Shown here one piece after another: positions 1 to 7,339 of a stretch of 12,887 nucleotides of DNA. The notes under the pieces are model-generated. The model was not told the origin of the DNA, made no database searches, and worked only from the letters and a program-made list of their open reading frames with translations. This DNA is from DSYF01 sp041181065 (lineage in GTDB: Bacteria > Verrucomicrobiota > Verrucomicrobiia > Limisphaerales > DSYF01): the NCBI GenBank assembly GCA_041181065.1, contig JBEGQI010000009.1, forward strand, positions 1 through 12,887, in the 5' to 3' direction. Positions within the stretch are counted from its first letter, which is position 1; each line of letters starts with the position of its first letter. Made by a program: the position numbers and the translations under genes.

Positions 1-1292
1 CTGCCATCGCCTGCACCAGTTCCACCGCGCTCGCGCAATCCGCCGATGCGCTCATCGACAAGCTCGTGGACAAGGGCATCCTCTCCGTCAAGGAAGCCAA
101 CGACCTGCGCGAGGAAAGCGACAAAGGCTTCACCACCGCCCTCTCCTCGAAGAACGGCATGCCCGAATGGGTGACGGCACTCAAGTTCAATGGCGACTTC
201 CGTGGTCGCTATGAATCGTTCAATTACGAGAACGGCGCGGTCGGTCGCGATCGTTTCCGTTACCGCGCGCGTTTTGGTTTCACGGCGGCCATCCGGGACC
301 AGCTCGAAGTCGGGCTGCGGCTTGGCTCGGGTGACTTGGACGGCGGCGTGCCCACCGGCGGCATCGATCCCATCTCCAACAACCAGACTTTGCAGAACAA
401 CGCCTCCAAGAAGGGCATCTTCCTCGACCTCGCGTATGCCAAGTGGTCGCCGCTGAACACGCCCGATTGGTCCGGTGTGCTGACCGTCGGCAAGATGGAG
501 AACCCGTTCGTGTTCCCGTCCACGATGATGTTCGACAAGGATTACACGCCTGAAGGCGGGGCGGTTGAACTGACTTACCGCCTCAATCCCGAGCACACGT
601 TGAAGTTCACCGGCGGCGGCTTCGTGCTCGATGAATTGAGCGGCGACAGCAACGACCCGTTCCTCGCGGGCGCGCAACTGCGCCTCGACTCGGCATGGAG
701 TTCGCACTGGTCCTCGTCCCTCGGCGTGTCGTATTTCGGCATCACGGCCTCGGGTAATCTCGGCAATGGCGCAGTGCCGAACATCAACAGCGGCAACACC
801 CGCACTGCCGGCGGCGCTTTGGTGTATGACTACACGCCGCTCCAGGCCGACGCGTCGCTGACCTACACGATGGACAAGTTCCCGCTCTATCCGGCGGCGT
901 GCCCCATCACGGCGTTCGGCGAATACATCCAGAACACGAGCGCCAGCGCCAACGACGTCGGCTATGCGTTCGGTGTGACGATCGGCAAGTCCGGCAAGAA
1001 GGGCCTCTGGGACCTTTCCTACCAGTATCGCAATCTCGAAGCTGACGCGGTGTATGAAGAATTCACCGAGTCCGACTTCGGCGGGAATTACCTGACCGCT
1101 CCGGCGGGCGGCAACACCGGTTACCGCAGTGGCACCAATGTCCGTGGTCACATCATCAAGGCGCAATACTCGCCCTACGACTCATTGACCCTTGGCATCA
1201 CCTACTGGATCACCGACCTCATCAACGAAAGCCCGGCGGGCTCCCAGAGCGGCGCAGGCCGGTTGCAGGTGGACGCGGCGATCAAGTTCTGA
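1..1292 (+). CDS. Outer-membrane porin, Porin_5-like (5' end missing)
   Basis: The frame is open from base 3, so the gene starts before the window; the GTG at 66 is internal, not a start. The first visible residues, AIACTSSTALAQSADALIDK, look like the end of a signal peptide with an A-L-A cleavage site. A short helical stretch (LVDKGILSVKEANDLREE) follows, typical of the N-terminal region of the Porin_5 'putative porin' family. The rest alternates polar and aromatic residues as in beta-strands (for example FRGRYESFNYEN and FRYRARFGFT) and ends DAAIKF, with the C-terminal Phe usual for outer-membrane barrels. About 429 residues are visible. Its position directly before pstS suggests that it passes phosphate or other anions across the outer membrane under phosphate limitation. 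Substrate specificity is inferred from context only. The TGA overlaps an ATG (TGATG) that is probably not the pstS start. Confidence 0.82.
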   Translation, partial: AIACTSSTALAQSADALIDKLVDKGILSVKEANDLREESDKGFTTALSSKNGMPEWVTALKFNGDFRGRYESFNYENGAVGRDRFRYRARFGFTAAIRDQLEVGLRLGSGDLDGGVPTGGIDPISNNQTLQNNASKKGIFLDLAYAKWSPLNTPDWSGVLTVGKMENPFVFPSTMMFDKDYTPEGGAVELTYRLNPEHTLKFTGGGFVLDELSGDSNDPFLAGAQLRLDSAWSSHWSSSLGVSYFGITASGNLGNGAVPNINSGNTRTAGGALVYDYTPLQADASLTYTMDKFPLYPAACPITAFGEYIQNTSASANDVGYAFGVTIGKSGKKGLWDLSYQYRNLEADAVYEEFTESDFGGNYLTAPAGGNTGYRSGTNVRGHIIKAQYSPYDSLTLGITYWITDLINESPAGSQSGAGRLQVDAAIKF

Positions 1293-1309
1293 TGTCACCG
1301 AATCGTAAC
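1292..1309 (+). promoter_or_regulatory. Candidate PhoB box before pstS
   Basis: ATGTCAC-CGAA-TCGTAAC: two heptamers with an 11-bp period, the geometry of the PhoB box (enteric consensus CTGTCAT, 4 bp, CTGTCAT). A -10-like AACAAT lies at 1321-1326, 11 bp downstream, where PhoB-dependent promoters place it. Transcription would then begin near 1333, after the porin stop and before the pstS ATG at 1358. This is a candidate only: the second half-site departs from the enteric consensus, but it matches the other candidates in this window. Confidence 0.42.
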
Positions 1310-1357
1310 CAAGAATCTGAAACAATCGTGGTCAAATCCTCGAACTTGAAAACAAAC

Positions 1358-2203
1358 ATGAAAAAATTGCTCCTTACATTGGCCGCCAGCGTAGCATTGG
1401 GTGGGCTTTCCGCCTCCGCCGGTTCCATCACCGTCAAAGGCTCCGACACCCTCGTCATCCTCGCCCAGAAATGGGCGGAGGTTTACATGGGCAAGAATTC
1501 CGGCGTGAAGATCCAGGTCACGGGCGGCGGTTCCGGCACCGGCTTCGCCGCGTTGCAGAACCAGACCACCGACCTCTGCGACGCCTCACGCAAGATCAAG
1601 GCAAAGGAAATCGAAGCCTGCATCAAGGCGTTCGGCAAGCGCCCGACGGAATACAAGGTGGCCGTGGACGGTCTCTCCATCTACGTAGCCGAGAGCAATC
1701 CGGTGAAGGAACTCTCGCTCGCGCAGTTGGAAGGCATCTTCACCGGCAAGATTAAGAATTGGAAGGAACTCGGCGGCAGCGATGCGCCCATCACGGTTTA
1801 CAGCCGCGAGAACAGCTCGGGCACCTACGAGTTCTTCAAGGAGCATGTGCTTAAGGGCAAGGACTTCGTTTCGAGCGCGCAGACGATGCCCGGAACGGCG
1901 GCGGTGTTGCAGGCTGTGGCGAAGGACAAGAACGGCATCGGCTACGGCGGCGCGGCTTACGGCGCGGGTGCGAAGCATCTGAGCGTGAAGCCTGATGACG
2001 CCACGCCCGGCATCGACCCGACCGAAGAAAACGTGTTGAGCCAGAAGTATCCCATCTGGCGCTACCTCTACGTCTATGTGAATCCCGCGCAGGACAAGGG
2101 CGAGATCGCCGCCTACCTGAACTGGATCCGCAGCGATGAAGGCCAGAAGATCGTGAAGGACGTGGGTTATTACCCGCTGCCCGCGAACCTGCGGCAGAAA
2201 TGA
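1358..2203 (+). CDS. pstS: Phosphate ABC transporter substrate-binding protein PstS
   Basis: Periplasmic phosphate-binding protein that delivers Pi to PstCAB. The frame is open from an ATG at 1292. The ATG at 1358 is chosen because it begins a clean signal peptide (MKKLLLTLAASVALGGLSASA, about 21 residues, cleaved after A-S-A), and because a candidate Pho box lies over the extension. The product is 281 aa and fits the PBP_like_2 fold. GSDTL (28-32), GGGSGTG (56-62) and SRENSSGTY (149-157) are the usual phosphate-coordinating loops of PstS, with Ser/Thr backbone and side-chain donors and an Arg-Glu pair. GIGYGGAAY (193-201) is also family-typical. There is no lipobox Cys, so the protein is probably soluble in the periplasm. 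It is first in the pst block and separated from pstC by a strong hairpin that could hold its expression above that of the membrane subunits. No clear Shine-Dalgarno is seen. Confidence 0.95.
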   Translation: MKKLLLTLAASVALGGLSASAGSITVKGSDTLVILAQKWAEVYMGKNSGVKIQVTGGGSGTGFAALQNQTTDLCDASRKIKAKEIEACIKAFGKRPTEYKVAVDGLSIYVAESNPVKELSLAQLEGIFTGKIKNWKELGGSDAPITVYSRENSSGTYEFFKEHVLKGKDFVSSAQTMPGTAAVLQAVAKDKNGIGYGGAAYGAGAKHLSVKPDDATPGIDPTEENVLSQKYPIWRYLYVYVNPAQDKGEIAAYLNWIRSDEGQKIVKDVGYYPLPANLRQK

Positions 2204-2230
2204 TTTCACCCGGTTCCTCCGGTGAATCAC

Positions 2231-2280
2231 GGGCGGCTGGTGTTGTGACGTAATTGTAAATTGTCAGACACCAGCCGCCC
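2231..2280 (+). promoter_or_regulatory. Strong intercistronic hairpin between pstS and pstC
   Basis: A perfect 13-bp inverted repeat: GGGCGGCTGGTGT (2231-2243) pairs with ACACCAGCCGCCC (2268-2280). An inner 4-bp stem (TGAC 2246-2249 with GTCA 2263-2266) lies beyond a small internal loop. No T-run follows (AAACTATT), so it is not a classical terminator. As RNA it could protect the 3' end of pstS mRNA or cause partial termination, as the palindromes between binding-protein and permease genes do in other ABC operons. Confidence 0.7.
2243..2260 (+). promoter_or_regulatory. Weak candidate PhoB box before pstC
   Basis: TTGTGAC-GTAA-TTGTAAA has the same 11-bp heptamer period as the sites before pstS and phoB, but it lies inside the hairpin loop and may be chance. 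The only -10-like sequence (TATTCT, 2285-2290) would leave almost no leader before the pstC ATG. Confidence 0.22.
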
Positions 2281-2301
2281 AAACTATTCTCCGCCCGCGC
2301 G

Positions 2302-3489
2302 ATGCCTCAGAACTCGACCAACACAAAACGATCCCACGGCTGGATGGGCATCCATCGCGGCCATCAAGCGCGTCCAGTGGAGCGCATCTTTGAGTGGCTC
2401 ATCTTCGGCGTTTCGTTTTCGACCATCGGCATCGTCTTCCTGATCTTCGTCTTTGTCGGCAAAGAGGCGTTGCCCGTTGTCTTCGGCCGGGAAAACTCCG
2501 CGGCCATCAAGGAAGTCCTCCCGGCGGCGGACATCGACAAGATCGCGCCCGAGCAGTTGCGCGCTTACCTTGGCCTGACCTCGACGCAGTTCAAGGAGAT
2601 GGACAAGGAAACGCTCGTGTCGTTGATGCAGGTGCGCGAGGAAGCGCTGGCGGAATTGCCGGAGAACGTCCGCAACGACAAGGACGCGCGCCTGAACACC
2701 GCACAATGGCGCTATCTCGTCGGCCCGCACCAATGGACCGGCTACGACAAACCGGAATATATCTGGCAGCCGGTCGGCAACATCCATAAATACAATGTCA
2801 TCCCGCTCATCGTCGGCACGTTGAAGACCACGCTCGTGGGGCTGTTGTTCGCGGTGCCACTGGCGTTGGGCGCGGCGATCTACGTTTCGCAACTCGCCCG
2901 GCCGCGTTTGAAAGAGTGGATCAAGCCCGGCATCGAACTGCTCTCCGGAATCCCGTCCGTGGTCATGGGCACGTTCGCGTTGCTCGTGATGGCGACGTTC
3001 CTGCAAAAAGTTTTCGGCTACGAAGTGCGCCTGAACGCTTTCGTCGCGGGCATCGCGCTCGGGCTGGCGGTGATCCCGCTCGTGTTCTCCATCGCGGAAG
3101 ATGCGCTGACGTCTGTGCCGCGCAGTTACTCGCAAGCCGCGCTGGCGCTCGGCGCCTCGAAATGGCAGGCGGCGTATCAAGTGGTGCTGCCGTCGGCCTT
3201 GCCCGGTGTATTCGCGGCGGTCGTGCTCGGTTTCGGTCGCGCGATCGGCGAGACGATGATTGTGCTGCTCGTCTGCTCCGCGAGCGTGATGTCGTGGAGC
3301 GTCTTCGATTCCGCGCGCAGCATCACGACGACGATTGCGGCTGAGATGGCTGAGGCCGTCGCCGGCGGGCATCATTACCGCATCCTGTTTCTGCTCGGCG
3401 CGCTGCTGTTCGCGGTGACGTTCATCACCAACCTCATCGGCGACGTGGTCATCCATCACTGCAAGGCGAAGCTGGAGGGCAAGCGATGA
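2302..3489 (+). CDS. pstC: Phosphate ABC transporter permease PstC
   Basis: Inner-membrane permease subunit that pairs with PstA to form the phosphate channel. It has 395 aa, against about 320 for the E. coli protein. TM1 is at about 31-53 (a hydrophobic run from FEWLIFG). A hydrophilic, helical segment follows at about 62-165, and then the conserved permease domain from about 166 (YNVIPLIVGTLKTT). The cytoplasmic EAA loop that docks on PstB is clear at 265-302 (AEDALTSVP, then LALGASKW, then LPSALPG). GRAIGETM at 312-319 is also typical. The extra length is almost entirely the TM1-TM2 loop, predicted to be periplasmic. The ATG at 2302 is the first start after the hairpin and has no Shine-Dalgarno. 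The stop is followed by the hexamer-repeat palindrome before pstA. Confidence 0.93.
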   Translation: MPQNSTNTKRSHGWMGIHRGHQARPVERIFEWLIFGVSFSTIGIVFLIFVFVGKEALPVVFGRENSAAIKEVLPAADIDKIAPEQLRAYLGLTSTQFKEMDKETLVSLMQVREEALAELPENVRNDKDARLNTAQWRYLVGPHQWTGYDKPEYIWQPVGNIHKYNVIPLIVGTLKTTLVGLLFAVPLALGAAIYVSQLARPRLKEWIKPGIELLSGIPSVVMGTFALLVMATFLQKVFGYEVRLNAFVAGIALGLAVIPLVFSIAEDALTSVPRSYSQAALALGASKWQAAYQVVLPSALPGVFAAVVLGFGRAIGETMIVLLVCSASVMSWSVFDSARSITTTIAAEMAEAVAGGHHYRILFLLGALLFAVTFITNLIGDVVIHHCKAKLEGKR

Positions 3490-3497
3490 ACCTCAGT

Positions 3498-3583
3498 TTC
3501 TTAATCATAATCTTACTCGTAATCTTAATCTCTTCCGTATTGGTCCAAGAGATTATGATTAAGATTACGAGTAAGATTAAGAA
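3498..3583 (+). repeat. AT-rich hexamer-repeat palindrome between pstC and pstA
   Basis: Two 37-base arms (3498-3534 and 3547-3583) flank a 12-base loop (CCGTATTGGTCC). The left arm reads as hexamers TTAATC/ATAATC/TTACTC/GTAATC/TTAATC from 3501. The right arm reads GATTAT/GATTAA/GATTAC/GAGTAA/GATTAA from 3551. Pairing: 3498-3506 with 3575-3583 (9 bp), 3513-3530 with 3557-3574 (18 bp), and 3531-3534 with 3547-3550 (4 bp). One hexamer bulges out on each side: ATAATC at 3507-3512 and GATTAT at 3551-3556. These two bulged units are exact complements of each other. The stretch is very AT-rich inside a GC-rich operon. Confidence 0.85.
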
Positions 3584-3586
3584 CCC

Positions 3587-3591
3587 GGAGG
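3587..3591 (+). promoter_or_regulatory. Shine-Dalgarno of pstA
   Basis: GGAGG lies 7 bases before the ATG at 3599. It is one of the few strong ribosome-binding sites in the window and is placed right after the long hairpin. Translation of pstA may thus be initiated independently of pstC rather than by coupling. Confidence 0.75.
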
Positions 3592-3598
3592 TGGCCCG

Positions 3599-4531
3599 AT
3601 GAAGCATCGCTTTCAATCACAGGGCTTCAACTTCGGCTCTGCGTTCTTCACGGGGCTCACGGGATTGGCGACGGCGCTCATCCTCGTCTTCCTCGTCATC
3701 ATCCTTGGCAACATCTTCCTGAACGGCTGGGAAGGTTTGTCGTGGCGCTTCGTATCCACGATCCCGAAGAAGGATTTCTTCGAGCCCGGTTCCGCTGCGG
3801 TGTTGCCGATGATCGTGGGCACGACCATCCGCGTCTTTGTGATGACGCTCTTCGTCATCCCCGTCGGCGTCATCACGGCGATCTACCTGACGGAATACGC
3901 CAGCACCACGTCGCTTTACACGCGCATCATCCGCGCCGCGGTCAACAATCTCGCCGGCGTGCCGAGCATCGTGTTCGGTCTGTTCGGCCTCGGGTTCTTC
4001 ATCAACTTCATCGGCAAGAATCTCGACCAGATGATGAACGCCTCCGGCCCGCACTTCGGTCAACCTGCCGTGCTCTGGGCGTCGCTCACGCTGGCGGTGA
4101 TGACGTTGCCTGTCGTCATTGTCGCGACGGAAGAATCGTTGAAGGCCATCGCGCCCGGCTTGCGCGAAGCCAGCCTCGCGCTCGGCGCCACCAAGCTGCA
4201 AACCATTTGGAAGATCGTCCTGCCGAATGCGCTCCCTGGCATCATGACCGGCGCCATCCTCGCCATCAGCCGCGCGGCGGGCGAAGTCGCGCCCATCATG
4301 TTCACCGGCGCGGCGTATTACATGGCCGATTTGCCGAAGTCGCCCACGGACCAGTTCATGGACCTCGGCTACCACATCTACGTCCTTTCCACGCAATCGC
4401 CGGACATCGAGAAGACGCGGCCCATCCTTTACGCGACCGTGCTGGTGCTCTTGCTTTTGACCTTCGCGCTCAACGCCGTTGCCATCGTGGTCCGTTCCCG
4501 GATGCGCAAGGCGATGCGCGCGGGACATTGA
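3599..4531 (+). CDS. pstA: Phosphate ABC transporter permease PstA
   Basis: Second inner-membrane permease subunit of the Pst phosphate importer, 310 aa, close to the family's usual length. The N-terminal TM segment is at about 18-40. Further membrane segments run through about 66-98, 115-140 and 157-177. The EAA loop is at 178-214 (TEESLKAIAPGLREASLALG, then ATKLQTIWKIVLPNALPG). SRAAGEVAPI at 224-233 is a PstA hallmark, and the final TM is at about 276-298. The start at ATG 3599 is fixed by the strong GGAGG 7 bases upstream. pstB follows after 3 bases, so the two are probably translationally linked. Nothing in the sequence suggests loss of function. Confidence 0.95.
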   Translation: MKHRFQSQGFNFGSAFFTGLTGLATALILVFLVIILGNIFLNGWEGLSWRFVSTIPKKDFFEPGSAAVLPMIVGTTIRVFVMTLFVIPVGVITAIYLTEYASTTSLYTRIIRAAVNNLAGVPSIVFGLFGLGFFINFIGKNLDQMMNASGPHFGQPAVLWASLTLAVMTLPVVIVATEESLKAIAPGLREASLALGATKLQTIWKIVLPNALPGIMTGAILAISRAAGEVAPIMFTGAAYYMADLPKSPTDQFMDLGYHIYVLSTQSPDIEKTRPILYATVLVLLLLTFALNAVAIVVRSRMRKAMRAGH

Positions 4532-4534
4532 TTT

Positions 4535-5353
<819 letters not shown>

Positions 5354-5367
5354 ACCCATTTCGCACC

Positions 5368-6024
5368 ATGCAGACACATCACGAAAAGGAACTCGCGGAG
5401 TTGAAGGACAAGCTGCTCACGATGGCCAGCCACGCCGAAACGGCGGTCACGCGTGCCGTCGAGGCGGTCGTCAACCGCGACGAAAAACTCGCCGTTCAGG
5501 TCCGTGCCGACGACAACATCCTCGACCGGTTCGAAGTCACCGTGGACGAGATGTCCGTGGCGTTGCTGGCCAAGGCGCCGCTTGCGAGCGACCTGCGGTT
5601 CGTGCTGATGGTCATGAAGATCTCGCAGAACCTTGAACGCGTCGGTGACGAGGCGAACAAGATCGCCAAACGCGCGCGCGACCTCGCGGGCGAACCGCCG
5701 CTCAAGGCCAACATCGACATCCCCAAGATGGCGCAGATCGCCCTCGGTATGTTGAAGTCCTCGCTCGATGCCTTCGTGCGCCGCGACGCCGCGACGGCCC
5801 GGGCGCTCATCCCGCGCGACAAGGAAGTCAACGCGCTCAACAAACAATTCCAGAAGGAGTTGATGGAACTGATGACCCGCGACCCGGCGAACATCCGCCG
5901 TTGCATGTGGCTCACCGTCGTGACCAAGAGCCTCGAACGCATCGCTGACCACGCGAAGAACGTCGCTGAAGACGTGGTCTATCTCTGCGAAGCCAACGAC
6001 ATCCGGCACGCCGCTGGCAAGTGA
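5368..6024 (+). CDS. phoU: Phosphate signalling protein PhoU
   Basis: Cytoplasmic regulator that links the Pst transporter to the PhoR kinase and damps the Pho response when phosphate is plentiful. It has 218 aa, the usual PhoU length, and is all-helical, made of two repeated three-helix bundles. The metal-binding motif of each repeat is clear: NLERVGDEANKIA (E90, D94) and SLERIADHAKNVAED (E190, D194). The frame is open much further upstream over pstB, but the homologous part begins MQTHHEKELAELKDKLLTMA, so the ATG at 5368 is taken. It is 14 bases from pstB and is the last gene of the pst operon. The downstream gene converges on it with 19 bases between them. Confidence 0.95.
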   Translation: MQTHHEKELAELKDKLLTMASHAETAVTRAVEAVVNRDEKLAVQVRADDNILDRFEVTVDEMSVALLAKAPLASDLRFVLMVMKISQNLERVGDEANKIAKRARDLAGEPPLKANIDIPKMAQIALGMLKSSLDAFVRRDAATARALIPRDKEVNALNKQFQKELMELMTRDPANIRRCMWLTVVTKSLERIADHAKNVAEDVVYLCEANDIRHAAGK

Positions 6025-6043
6025 GCTGCGCCGCGCTGCGGCT
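6024..6043. terminator. Possible bidirectional terminator hairpin
   Basis: The short gap between convergent phoU and the cyclic-nucleotide-domain gene folds as an imperfect stem, 6024-6030 with 6037-6043 including two G-U pairs, with a 6-base loop. A weak TCAGTTT follows on the plus strand. It is compact and well placed, but the T-run is poor. Confidence 0.3.
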
Positions 6044-6418
6044 TCAGTTTGAACCCTTGGCGGACACCAGCCGATTGATTTGGCGGATGCGATCCACCAG
6101 CACCTTCATCACGTGCGTCGCGAAGAACGGGTTTTGTTGGATGAGCCGCTGAAACCGCAGCGCATCAATCTTGGCCAGGCTTGAAGACTGGCTCGCCACC
6201 ACTGTGGCCGCCCGGGGCGATGCGTCAATGATCGCCATCTCACCGATGATCGCGCCCCGCGTGGAGCTTTCCACCACGACCTCACCGACCCGGATCTCCA
6301 AGGCACCCTCCAGCAGCACGAACATGCCATCGGGCGCGTCGCCCGCGTTGAACAGAACGTCGCCGGGAGCCAATTTGACGGGATTGGCCTCACGAGAAAA
6401 TAAATCCGCTGGATTCAT
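6044..6418 (-). CDS. Stand-alone cyclic-nucleotide-binding domain protein
   Basis: A 124-aa protein that consists of little more than one cyclic-nucleotide-binding (Crp-type) beta-roll. The phosphate-binding cassette is intact: GAIIGEMAIIDASPRAATV at 55-73 with G59-E60 and R69-A70, the residues that bind ribose and cyclic phosphate in active members. LAPGDVLFNAGD and MFVLLEGALEI upstream are the usual first strands. A C-terminal helix (about 98-118) would be the dimer helix of Crp. No helix-turn-helix, kinase or channel part follows, so it is not a transcription factor by itself. It may be a ligand-sensing partner of another protein. The gene lies on the opposite strand, facing phoU. A Pho-box-like sequence lies 34 bases before its ATG, so it may be phosphate-regulated. 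The ligand is not known from the sequence. Confidence 0.85.
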   Translation of the reverse strand: MNPADLFSREANPVKLAPGDVLFNAGDAPDGMFVLLEGALEIRVGEVVVESSTRGAIIGEMAIIDASPRAATVVASQSSSLAKIDALRFQRLIQQNPFFATHVMKVLVDRIRQINRLVSAKGSN

Positions 6419-6452
6419 CTGCTGAGGCTAAGAACAAGACGCCGGGAGACAA

Positions 6453-6470
6453 GTTACGTTTGGGTAACAC
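6453..6470 (-). promoter_or_regulatory. Candidate PhoB box before the cyclic-nucleotide-domain gene
   Basis: Read on the minus strand from 6470 to 6453: GTGTTAC-CCAA-ACGTAAC. It has the same 11-bp period and nearly the same bases as the site before pstS (ATGTCAC-CGAA-TCGTAAC). It ends 34 bases before the ATG at 6418. On the plus strand it also contains a short dyad, GTTAC (6453-6457) with GTAAC (6464-6468). No clear -10 element was found. Confidence 0.42.
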
Positions 6471-6473
6471 ACT

Positions 6474-6507
6474 GTCATCGCCCTGGCCCTGCCTCCGGGG
6501 CGATGAC
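6474..6507. repeat. 10-bp inverted repeat
   Basis: GTCATCGCCC (6474-6483) pairs perfectly with GGGCGATGAC (6498-6507) across a 14-base loop. No T-run follows on either strand. It sits just outside the Pho-box-like site of the minus-strand gene and could be an operator or an RNA hairpin. No function can be read from it. Confidence 0.45.
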
Positions 6508-6895
6508 TGTTGGCCCAGGCGCGCCCCCGCCCGCATGGGGCATTTCGACTACCCTTCACGGATCGAATAATAAATGCGAATATACCGTGCAGCGCCCCTG
6601 AGATGGGGTAGCCTGAAGGATGCTCTCCCTAAAAAAATCCATCGCCATACGACCGCCCATAGCCGTCAAACCTCCGCATTCAGTCTGGACCGGGCCGCGA
6701 CTGCTTACCTTCCCACCCTCTGGCCTGCTGAGTCATACCACCGAGCGGGTTGCCACCGTTACGGCCGTGCTCGTCGAAATGTTGGTTGATGGGGGCCACC
6801 GGCATGGCGGCATCAACGAATGACCCCGCCTGTTTCCAACCACCATTCGGCGGGAACCTCAGCCTGTGGTAAATTGAAGCAACGAAAGGATTATT

Positions 6896-7207
6896 ATGAA
6901 ACTCGTTTTTACCTCCACCGAAGTGCCGGAACTCAACATCATTCAGGACATGCTCGAGCGCATTGGCGTGAAGTGTGAACTCCGCAGTTCGACTCCCCTG
7001 GATGCCCTCGGGGCGGAGCCGTTCAGCGCGGGATTGTGGGTCATGGAAGACGCAGATTACGTCCGTGCGCGGGATCTCTTCCATGTCTGGTCGCATCCTG
7101 CCGCGCATCACGCCAGCAATTGGGACTGCCCGAAGTGCCATACGCAGTTGTCCGGAGCTTTTGATACATGTTGGAAATGTGGGACCCATCACCTGATGGT
7201 TGCTTGA
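6896..7207 (+). CDS. DUF2007-type protein with C-terminal zinc ribbon
   Basis: A 103-aa protein. Residues 1 to about 66 fit DUF2007 (putative signal-transducing domain): a first strand (MKLVFTS), a helix that contains PELNIIQDMLERIGVKCEL, then GLWVMEDADYVRARDLFHVW, with the 'acidic residue-Tyr-x-x-Ala-x-x-Leu' ending common in the family. A small zinc ribbon follows, CPKC at 78-81 and CWKC at 92-95, so one metal with four Cys ligands is expected. The ATG at 6896 is supported by AAGGA 5 bases upstream. Molecular function is unknown; members often carry such a zinc ribbon, and a role in protein-protein contact is only a guess. It lies 132 bases before phoB on the same strand, but a Pho-box-like site between them argues for separate promoters. 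Confidence 0.75.
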   Translation: MKLVFTSTEVPELNIIQDMLERIGVKCELRSSTPLDALGAEPFSAGLWVMEDADYVRARDLFHVWSHPAAHHASNWDCPKCHTQLSGAFDTCWKCGTHHLMVA

Positions 7208-7220
7208 GCGATTAGATCGC
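7208..7220 (+). other. Small hairpin after the DUF2007 gene
   Basis: GCGAT-TAG-ATCGC starts directly after the TGA and is followed by a second small stem, GTCC (7225-7228) with GGAC (7236-7239). There is no T-run, so at best it is a weak terminator or mRNA 3'-end structure. Confidence 0.25.
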
Positions 7221-7263
7221 CTAGGTCCGCAACAAGGACGGAGTGGGAGCAACGCGAGGGGGG

Positions 7264-7281
7264 TTGTCACCTGAACGTCAC
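7264..7281 (+). promoter_or_regulatory. Candidate PhoB box before phoB
   Basis: TTGTCAC-CTGA-ACGTCAC is the best match in the window to the PhoB half-site GTCA in both heptamers, with the 11-bp period. It lies 58 bases before the phoB GTG at 7340 and is enclosed by an 8-bp inverted repeat, AGCAACGC (7248-7255) with GCGTTGCT (7286-7293). Autoregulation of phoBR through such a site is usual in other bacteria. Confidence 0.5.
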
Positions 7282-7339
7282 ACGGGCGTTGCTGGACTGT
7301 CGTTGAGTGCTGGCGCGGGGCGTGTTATTCCATGGGCGC

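Larger units (their letters stand above)
6419..6895. other. Long gene-free interval with several inverted repeats
   Basis: No convincing gene is seen in these 477 bases. The short open frames at 6574-6823 on the plus strand, and the minus-strand frame that also runs through the DUF2007 gene, have no recognisable domain and no ribosome-binding site. Small inverted repeats seen: 6474-6507 (listed separately); GTTGATG 6785-6791 with CATCAAC 6811-6817; CCCGCC 6825-6830 with GGCGGG 6849-6854; CCCC 6595-6598 with GGGG 6605-6608. The left end should hold the promoter of the minus-strand gene ending at 6044. The right end should hold that of the DUF2007 gene, whose AAGGA at 6886-6890 lies 5 bases before its ATG. 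Confidence 0.5.

Noticed and set aside
66..68. GTG as start of the porin
   Set aside because: The frame is open to the left edge, and the upstream residues look like the end of a signal peptide with an A-L-A site, so the GTG is an internal Val codon.
1292..1357. ATG at 1292 (TGATG overlap) as pstS start
   Set aside because: It would put 22 polar residues before a normal signal peptide; the ATG at 1358 gives the expected N-terminus.
2284..3459. 391-codon open frame on the minus strand
   Set aside because: Antisense shadow of pstC; low-complexity Arg/Asp/His-rich translation, no family resemblance.
6574..6823. Short plus-strand frames in the large gap
   Set aside because: No ribosome-binding site, no recognisable domain, and composition like the surrounding non-coding DNA.
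7307..7339. GTG at 7307 as phoB start
   Set aside because: It adds 11 non-conserved residues before the standard response-regulator N-terminus KQKILVVDDE.
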